A stretch of DNA of 6,271 nucleotides from Alphaproteobacteria bacterium (lineage in GTDB: Bacteria > Pseudomonadota > Alphaproteobacteria > Sphingomonadales > Sphingomonadaceae), in NCBI GenBank assembly GCA_016650315.1, contig JAENVZ010000087.1, positions 1 to 6,271 of the forward strand. The letters are read 5' to 3'. The translations under genes and the position numbers were made by a program. The notes beneath the pieces were generated by a model. The model made no database searches. It had not been told where the DNA came from and worked only from the letters and a program-made list of their open reading frames with translations. The first letter of the stretch is position 1; each line of letters starts with the position of its first letter. Positions 1 through 3,765 of this stretch are shown here, piece after piece.

Positions 1-34
1 CCGAAAAAGACGCACAGTTTTTCCTGAAATATTT

Positions 35-59
35 AACGATTTAATCAATAAAATGTTCC
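35..59 (-). promoter_or_regulatory. Putative EcfG (general stress response sigma) promoter, reading left out of the window
   Basis: On the minus strand, GGAAC (59-55) is followed after exactly 16 bases by CGTT (38-35). This matches the GGAAC-N16/17-CGTT consensus known for the alphaproteobacterial extracytoplasmic sigma factor EcfG. Transcription would start near base 28 and leave the window, so the target gene is not visible. I saw no equally good match upstream of the other genes. The spacer is AT-rich, so the CGTT half is the more likely to be fortuitous. Confidence 0.55.
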
Positions 60-103
60 GATTACTAAAATATATTTGATTGATATTTACGATAATTGAA
101 TAA

Positions 104-118
104 TGAATTGAAAATTCA
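104..118. repeat. Short inverted repeat, 6-3-6
   Basis: TGAATT (104-109) and AATTCA (113-118) are perfect inverted arms around a GAA centre. It lies in AT-rich DNA upstream of the leftward EcfG-like promoter. It could be an operator half-site pair, but chance matches are common in such sequence. Confidence 0.3.
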
Positions 119-230
119 ACGATTTTTTACTTATAAATATTTGATATTTACTGCTCACATAGGTTTTCCGCCGGTCTATGGGGGACGGCGTTCTCGATAT
201 CGTGAGCCATCAGCGGCGGCAACGCGCCCG

Positions 231-1292
231 TCAGGGCTGGAACATGGCGGGCGTATCGAAATGAACCATCTGCGCCAGGCGCGCGGCATCCCAGTTGGTC
301 AGGCGAATGCAGCCATGACTCTCGGCCCGGCCAATCGTTTCGGGTTCCGGCGTGCCATGAATGCCATAATGCGGTTTTGACAAGTCGATCCAGACAATGC
401 CGACCGGTCCGTTCGGGCCGGGTGGCAACAGCGCGGCGTCCTTGCTGTCGGACACGTTCCAGAACAATTTGGGATCATAATGAAATGTCGGATTGTAGCT
501 GACGCCCTGTATCTTCCAGCGGCCGATCGGCAGTGGGTCATGCTTGCTTCCCATCGTCGCGGGAAACTGGGCGATCAGGTCATCGTTGGCGTCGAACACG
601 CGCAGCGCACCGTCTGATTTGTCGACCACAATCCTGTCTGCCATGGGCTGCATCGCCGACACGCCAAGCGACACGAGGGTATCGCGCCATTCCGGCCTGT
701 CCGGGTCGATGCCTGTCATGTCCGGTTTGCCGATATTGGGCACGCGGATGATTGTGCCCGCACCGATCAGTGTCGTGGGAGCATTGAGGGTGAGCAGCGT
801 CTCCTGCGTCGTGTGAAACCGCTCAGCCAGCGCCTCCATCACATTTCTGTAGCCGAGCCGGGCGAGCTTTGCCTGCCGCGCTGTATCCTTGGGCAGGCTG
901 GGCACAAACGGGCCATTGGCAAAGCTGGCGGAAATTCGAATCATCAGGGTTGGAACAGCATTCTGCTCTTTCAGCAACACTGCACGGGTGGGGTCATCCA
1001 ACTTTCCGGTTACTGAAAGCTGGCGAGCGGTTTGGAAACCGCGCAACGCCAGCGTGAAGGACTGGCCCTGCTTCCCATCAATTACCCCCGGCGAAAAGCC
1101 CGCACGGTCGAGCAGAACCTGAGCATGAAACAGCGCCGACGTGCGATATCTGCCTTGCGCAACTGCCGACTGTGTAGCCAGTCCATCGCCCTGCGATACG
1201 ATATTCTCCTCTTGGGAACTAACGAATGGGTTGCAGGCTACCAGGGCGCATGGCAGCAAAAGCGCAAGCGCCTTTATGATACCGCGTTGCAC
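231..1292 (-). CDS. L,D-transpeptidase lipoprotein with PG-binding and LysM-like domains (YkuD family)
   Basis: Predicted periplasmic enzyme that forms 3-3 cross-links in peptidoglycan or attaches proteins to it, using a catalytic cysteine (family knowledge). The 353-aa product starts with a lipoprotein signal peptide whose lipobox is LVAC with the lipidated Cys at residue 20. A PG_binding_1-like region follows at ~52-108 (GFSPGVIDG, LALRGFQ, VTGKLDDPT). A LysM-like stretch lies at ~150-187 (RFHTTQETLLTLN ending in GTIIRVPNI). The YkuD domain runs from ~219 to the end. The catalytic signature is complete: His312 in GIHGT and SHGCIRLTN with His326 and Cys328. I chose the GTG at 1292 because it puts the signal peptide at the N-terminus and lies 4 bases after the entericidin stop. 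The frame stays open to a TTG at 1412, but that would bury the signal peptide and overlap the entericidin gene. Its Shine-Dalgarno is weak, suggesting translational coupling. Substrate and exact role are not determinable. Confidence 0.93.
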   Translation of the reverse strand: MQRGIIKALALLLPCALVACNPFVSSQEENIVSQGDGLATQSAVAQGRYRTSALFHAQVLLDRAGFSPGVIDGKQGQSFTLALRGFQTARQLSVTGKLDDPTRAVLLKEQNAVPTLMIRISASFANGPFVPSLPKDTARQAKLARLGYRNVMEALAERFHTTQETLLTLNAPTTLIGAGTIIRVPNIGKPDMTGIDPDRPEWRDTLVSLGVSAMQPMADRIVVDKSDGALRVFDANDDLIAQFPATMGSKHDPLPIGRWKIQGVSYNPTFHYDPKLFWNVSDSKDAALLPPGPNGPVGIVWIDLSKPHYGIHGTPEPETIGRAESHGCIRLTNWDAARLAQMVHFDTPAMFQP

Positions 1293-1296
1293 GCTT

Positions 1297-1437
1297 TCAT
1301 TTCGCGTCGTCTGCTGTATCCGAAACGGCTCTCCCCGCTGATTGCGCGTCTTCTCCGACGCCTTCGACAGTATTGCAACTTGCGATGGCAAGGCCGCCAA
1401 GCAAGATTGCAAATCGAAAGAAGTTTGAAAGTTTCAC
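1297..1437 (-). CDS. Entericidin A/B family lipoprotein
   Basis: A 46-aa lipoprotein. It has a short basic N-terminus, a hydrophobic stretch (residues 9-19), and a lipobox IASC with the lipidated Cys at 21. After it comes NTVEGVGEDAQSAGRAV, the hallmark of the entericidin family, small membrane lipoproteins first described in enterobacteria as a toxin/antidote pair. In alphaproteobacteria single copies near stress genes are common and their function is unclear. The GTG start at 1437 is chosen because a strong Shine-Dalgarno (AAGGAGA, 1450-1444) sits 6 bases upstream. An earlier in-frame GTG at 1479 overlaps the previous stop but would lengthen the signal peptide unnaturally. The gene lies 38 bases after the SH3 gene and 4 bases before the L,D-transpeptidase gene, so co-transcription is likely. 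No second entericidin is seen. Confidence 0.88.
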   Translation of the reverse strand: MKLSNFFRFAILLGGLAIASCNTVEGVGEDAQSAGRAVSDTADDAK

Positions 1438-1443
1438 AGTTCG

Positions 1444-1450
1444 TCTCCTT
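1444..1450 (-). promoter_or_regulatory. Ribosome binding site of the entericidin gene
   Basis: AAGGAGA on the minus strand, 6 bases before the GTG at 1437. It decides the entericidin start in favour of this GTG over the in-frame GTG at 1479. Confidence 0.75.
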
Positions 1451-1475
1451 ATTAAGTCATGACCATTCAAGCCGC

Positions 1476-2228
1476 TCACCGGTATGAATTGTCATCGTGG
1501 GTCTTGGCGCGCCTTTCAGCCTCACGTTTCTTTCTGGCAGCATTTTCCTTCTCTCTCTGAGAGAGAGTTGCCGGCGGCGTAGCGGCGCGATGCTCATTTG
1601 CCGTGGGTTTCTGGTCATGACTTCGTATGGCGCCGGGGGTGGCGTTGTGGCGGGGCGGATTTACCGTCTGATCCCTGTGTCCTGGATCACGCCTGTCCTG
1701 TTCCGTTCGTGAGCGTTGCGGGTCGCTTCGCTGACGATACCGCTCCGGCGTGGTTGGCCGAGGCCCCCAGTGCGTACTGTAATTATCGTAATAGTGGCGC
1801 TCCCAGCGGGTACGGTCGGAATAGAATGGACGACTGCGATAATGATTGTCCCAATAGTCGCCGAACCTGAACGACAGCACGAGGATGCTCATATAGGGCG
1901 CAATTGTGACGATCGACCGTCGCCTGCCCCTGTAATCGGCGCCAAGAAGGCGGCCGACAATCCAGCCACGATCAGAGCGATAGCCAACATCGCACCAGCT
2001 CCAGTCGTTGAGGCAACCAAAAACCTCCACCCGGCTGTTATTGGGGATACGCCTGATGGTAGGATAATCCGTGTCCGGTCCGGCGCGCATCCTGGCCTTG
2101 TGCAGCGTATAGCCGGTCGTTGTCCGTTCATGCCGTGACCAGTTTGACTGGGCTTCCGCCGTAGGCACAAGCGGCGCCAGCGGCACTGCAAGTGCGGCTA
2201 TCGACGCCATGAGAATGGATATGCGCAT
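1476..2228 (-). CDS. Secreted SH3-domain (SH3_3) protein with Arg-rich C-terminal tail
   Basis: A 250-aa exported protein. Residues 1-26 form a Sec signal peptide ending in AEA with cleavage before Gln27. A bacterial SH3 domain spans ~38-95 (MRAGPDTDYPTIRRIP, then GCLNDWSWCDV, then RGWIVG); such domains usually bind cell-wall or protein ligands. Cys72 and Cys79 could form a disulfide (inference). A YWDNHYRSRPFY segment follows (125-136), typical of related alphaproteobacterial SH3 proteins. From ~137 the protein is low-complexity, rich in Arg, Gln, Pro and His, ending in a charged likely helix (SQREKENAARKKREAERR, 223-240). The start at 2228 has AAGGA upstream in AAGGAAAATTTCCC, a somewhat long spacing. 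It follows the DUF3309-like gene by 40 bases. The basic tail may interact with anionic envelope polymers (inference). No enzymatic motif is seen. Confidence 0.87.
   Translation of the reverse strand: MRISILMASIAALAVPLAPLVPTAEAQSNWSRHERTTTGYTLHKARMRAGPDTDYPTIRRIPNNSRVEVFGCLNDWSWCDVGYRSDRGWIVGRLLGADYRGRRRSIVTIAPYMSILVLSFRFGDYWDNHYRSRPFYSDRTRWERHYYDNYSTHWGPRPTTPERYRQRSDPQRSRTEQDRRDPGHRDQTVNPPRHNATPGAIRSHDQKPTANEHRAATPPATLSQREKENAARKKREAERRAKTHDDNSYR
1551..1567. repeat. Perfect CT/AG inverted repeat inside the SH3 gene
   Basis: CTCTCTCT (1551-1558) and AGAGAGAG (1560-1567) are perfect 8-base arms around one G. On the coding strand this encodes part of the LSQRE segment of the Arg-rich tail. It is also a dinucleotide repeat, so polymerase slippage could shift the frame near the 3' end of the gene. 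A regulatory role is not supported. Confidence 0.45.
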
Positions 2229-2268
2229 GGGAAATTTTCCTTCGAAGTTCGGCGTTATGCCAAGGGGC

Positions 2269-2433
2269 TCACAACCGGCCGGTCAGAAACAATAAGGCAA
2301 TGATGATCAGGATGACCCCGATCACCCCTATGCCGCCGTGCCCATAGCCATAGCCATAACCGCCGAACCGGCCACTAAAGCCGCCCAGCAGCAGGATGAC
2401 GAGGAGGATGAGTAGAATGAGTCCGATTGACAT
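2269..2433 (-). CDS. DUF3309-like small membrane protein, two hydrophobic segments around a Gly/Tyr loop
   Basis: A 54-aa product. It has an N-terminal hydrophobic segment (residues 3-17, almost all Leu and Ile), a loop of Gly, Tyr, Phe and Arg with a GYGYGYG repeat (19-33), and a second hydrophobic segment (35-50) ending in TGRL. The architecture and length match the DUF3309 family of short inner-membrane peptides found widely in Proteobacteria; function is unknown. The start is well supported by AGGAG seven bases upstream of the ATG (bases 2441-2445 on the minus strand). It is preceded by 74 bases after the glycine-zipper gene and followed 40 bases later by the SH3 gene. Family assignment is from pattern memory, so a different glycine-rich small membrane protein family is possible. 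The reading frame, start and topology are solid. Confidence 0.8.
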   Translation of the reverse strand: MSIGLILLILLVILLLGGFSGRFGGYGYGYGHGGIGVIGVILIIIALLFLTGRL

Positions 2434-2507
2434 GATCCATCTCCTGTCGATCCATGCCCTTTTGCGGGGATGGAGCGATAATGTTCAAACGTAATTCAGT
2501 TGCCACT

Positions 2508-2912
2508 TCAGCGGCAGCGGGCATCTCCGCCGCGATCAATCTCGCGGCCTGCAAGCGCACCAGCGCCTGCGCCCAGGATCGTGCCCAGCGTTTCTGACCC
2601 GCCCGGCGCGATTATGTTGCCGAGTATGCCGCCGGCAATTGCGCCGACCACCAGCCCGGTGCTGCCATCCGACCGGCGGCAATAATAGCGGCCGTCCTGA
2701 CCACGGTATACACGGTCACTGCGGGACAGGCGCCGTTCCCGATGGCGGCTGTCTTCACGATAATATCGATCGGCATAATAGCCGCCATAGTTTGGATCGG
2801 GACGGTTATAGTCATATTGACGCCAACTGGTATCCGGACGGCGATCATTACCACTGCTCATGCAGCCAGTAAGCATAGCTGCTGCCATTGCACTTGCTAT
2901 CAATGCGCGCAT
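2508..2912 (-). CDS. Glycine-zipper 2TM-domain lipoprotein
   Basis: A 134-aa predicted lipoprotein. The signal peptide ends in the lipobox LTGC with the lipidated Cys at 17. Residues 22-80 are hydrophilic and rich in Arg, Tyr and Asp, including DGRYYCRR (73-80). A glycine zipper spans ~86-122 (GLVVGAIAGGILG, then TLGTILGAGAGALAG), two Gly-spaced hydrophobic helices divided by a short APGGSE turn. This is the pattern of the glycine zipper 2TM family, often found in outer-membrane lipoproteins related to SlyB or RcnB-like proteins; the precise role is unknown. The ATG at 2912 has GGAG seven bases upstream. The frame is open to an ATG at 2999 inside the response regulator 3' end, but that would bury the signal peptide. 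It follows the response regulator by 79 bases, a gap that could hold its own promoter, though none is convincing. Confidence 0.88.
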   Translation of the reverse strand: MRALIASAMAAAMLTGCMSSGNDRRPDTSWRQYDYNRPDPNYGGYYADRYYREDSRHRERRLSRSDRVYRGQDGRYYCRRSDGSTGLVVGAIAGGILGNIIAPGGSETLGTILGAGAGALAGREIDRGGDARCR

Positions 2913-2991
2913 CACATTTCTCCAGTCACTATGTTCGTGAATATTGTAGCTGAGTATAGGCGTATCCCGGACATCCTGGCAGGATCGGAAT

Positions 2992-3375
2992 CTACTCATG
3001 GGTTTGCATGCGAGGTGGAGCCGGCAACTGAAGCGAGCGTTCGATGGCGCTCACAAGATCATGGAGTTTGAATGGCTTTTGCAGGATGATCGCGCCGGGC
3101 GCCAACGCTTGCACCAGATAGGGATCGCCCGTCATGAATATATGCGGGACGAAGCCGTCGAGAAGAATTTTAGCAATGGCCGAAATGCCATTACCTTCAT
3201 ACAGGTTCGCATCGACGATCATCAGATCGGGCTTGTGGCGAACGGCCGCAGCCACGGCATCCGCTTCGCTTTCAACAGTCGCGCAAACCTTGTGCCCCAT
3301 GCCGATCAGAAGATCGCCAAGCGACATTGCGATGACCGCATCATCTTCAACGATCAAAATCCGAAGCGACGTCAC
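2992..3375 (-). CDS. Single-domain response regulator (CheY-like receiver)
   Basis: A 127-aa protein made of one receiver domain with no output domain. Key residues are in place: acidic cluster EDD (10-12), phosphoacceptor Asp55 in MIVDAN, Thr82 in FMTGDP, and Lys100 in QKPFK. It should accept a phosphoryl group from a histidine kinase and act by protein contact or as a phosphate sink. The FMTG stretch resembles the FATGUY subclass of alphaproteobacterial stand-alone receivers, some of which tune the general stress response (inference). The GTG start is chosen because it overlaps the preceding stop as GTGA (3375-3372), a standard translational coupling arrangement, and GGAG lies 10 bases upstream. 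An in-frame ATG at 3393 would add six residues and cannot be excluded. The divergent CheB/CheR-PAS protein is the obvious candidate partner, but its kinase domain, if any, is outside the window. Confidence 0.9.
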   Translation of the reverse strand: MTSLRILIVEDDAVIAMSLGDLLIGMGHKVCATVESEADAVAAAVRHKPDLMIVDANLYEGNGISAIAKILLDGFVPHIFMTGDPYLVQALAPGAIILQKPFKLHDLVSAIERSLQLPAPPRMQTHE

Positions 3376-3548
3376 GGTCCAGCTTCTCCACATGCGCCGC
3401 CTTCATTTACCCATCTGGCGATTGCGGTGTTGGTGTCGATGGCCGTTGATTTCCCTTGTTTTGCGGACGTACGCGACACCCGATCCCGATCTACAGGACT
3501 GCGAGCGGAGCCGTGATTGTCTGCCATAGGCGTTACAATTGATGGCAT
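3372..3548 (-). CDS. Small protein of unknown function, translationally coupled to the response regulator
   Basis: A 58-aa hydrophilic protein that I do not recognise. It has no signal peptide, membrane segment or cysteine cluster; one Cys lies near the end. The N-terminal half is rich in Ser, Arg and Asp and looks disordered. The C-terminal part (TAIDTNTAIARWVNEGGA, 35-52) looks more structured, with a likely short helix. Evidence for a real gene is the excellent Shine-Dalgarno GGGAGGA (GGAGG 8 bases before the ATG at 3548) and the GTGA overlap of its stop with the response regulator start. The frame runs up to 3617, but that start lacks such a site. It might be a small regulator of the receiver or simply a leader peptide that couples translation. 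NepR-type anti-sigma was considered, but no NepR motif is visible. Confidence 0.68.
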   Translation of the reverse strand: MPSIVTPMADNHGSARSPVDRDRVSRTSAKQGKSTAIDTNTAIARWVNEGGACGEAGP

Positions 3549-3556
3549 AGTCCAGT

Positions 3557-3561
3557 CCTCC
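3557..3561 (-). promoter_or_regulatory. Strong ribosome binding site before the 58-aa small gene
   Basis: GGAGG on the minus strand (within GGGAGGA), 8 bases from the ATG at 3548. It is among the best Shine-Dalgarno sequences in the window and is the main reason to accept the small gene and to choose this start. Confidence 0.72.
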
Positions 3562-3645
3562 CGACATCCGCCCATGGCTGCTCTTTGGTGCTGACAGACA
3601 GGCGGGCACGCAAGCAATTCAGGGGCTGAGGTTTGCCCCCCGATT

Positions 3646-3660
3646 CTAACAGGCAGTTAG
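3646..3660. repeat. Inverted repeat CTAAC-N5-GTTAG
   Basis: Perfect 5-base arms (3646-3650 and 3656-3660) around AGGCA in the divergent intergenic region, about 105 bases before the CheB/CheR start. It is short, so it may be chance; it could be an operator. Confidence 0.3.
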
Positions 3661-3720
3661 CCAGCCTGATTAGCATCGGAAACTACTCATTTTTTCTGTC
3701 CACCACACGCACGGCCAACG

Positions 3721-3740
3721 ATTACGTTAATATGCGTAAT
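3721..3740. promoter_or_regulatory. Inverted repeat ATTACG-N8-CGTAAT, candidate operator
   Basis: Perfect 6-base arms, ATTACG at 3721-3726 and CGTAAT at 3735-3740, spaced by TTAATATG. The arm centres are about 14 bases apart, not a full helical turn multiple, but this size is common for dimeric regulators. It sits 25 bases before the chosen ATG of the CheB/CheR gene, where a bound protein would block or modulate transcription. The binding protein is unknown. Confidence 0.45.
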
Positions 3741-3765
3741 GGGTAGCGCCTGCACACGTGCTAGC

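Larger units (their letters stand above)
1..230. other. Intergenic region, AT-rich in its first ~165 bases
   Basis: No convincing gene is seen here. Bases 1 to about 165 are dominated by A and T, unlike the GC-rich coding sequence that follows, and the composition switches sharply at about 165-190. The stretch holds an EcfG-like promoter pointing left (35-59), a short inverted repeat (104-118) and an 11-base direct repeat TTGATATTTAC at 80-90 and 141-151. The part nearest the L,D-transpeptidase stop (170-230) is GC-rich but has no hairpin followed by a T-run that would serve as a terminator. The repeats are short and lie in biased sequence, so chance is a fair explanation for them. Confidence 0.7.
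3549..3765. promoter_or_regulatory. Divergent intergenic region between the response regulator operon and the CheB/CheR gene
   Basis: This 217-base gap must hold promoters for both directions if no distant promoter is used. I see no clear -35/-10 pair and no full EcfG consensus in either direction. It contains the inverted repeat at 3721-3740, a smaller one at 3646-3660 (CTAAC, AGGCA centre, GTTAG), and a GGGGC/GCCCC hairpin at 3622-3639 without a T-run. Shared regulatory sites are plausible but unproven. Confidence 0.5.

Noticed and set aside
170..189. Hairpin GCCG...CGGC downstream of the L,D-transpeptidase as a terminator
   Set aside because: The stem is only 4 pairs before a bulge and there is no T-run after it on the minus strand.
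96..380. 94-aa plus-strand frame starting in the AT-rich region
   Set aside because: Its second half is antisense to the catalytic end of the L,D-transpeptidase, it has no ribosome binding site or recognisable domain, and its composition changes where it enters the transpeptidase gene.
1716..2138. 140-aa plus-strand frame
   Set aside because: Antisense to the SH3 protein, whose signal peptide and domain are clear; no motif or start signal supports it.
2913..2999. Extended start of the glycine-zipper lipoprotein at the ATG at 2999
   Set aside because: It would add 29 residues before a clear lipoprotein signal peptide; the ATG at 2912 has a good Shine-Dalgarno.
3622..3639. GGGGC...GCCCC hairpin as a terminator
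   Set aside because: Neither strand has a T-run after the stem, and it lies between divergent genes where no transcript is expected to end.
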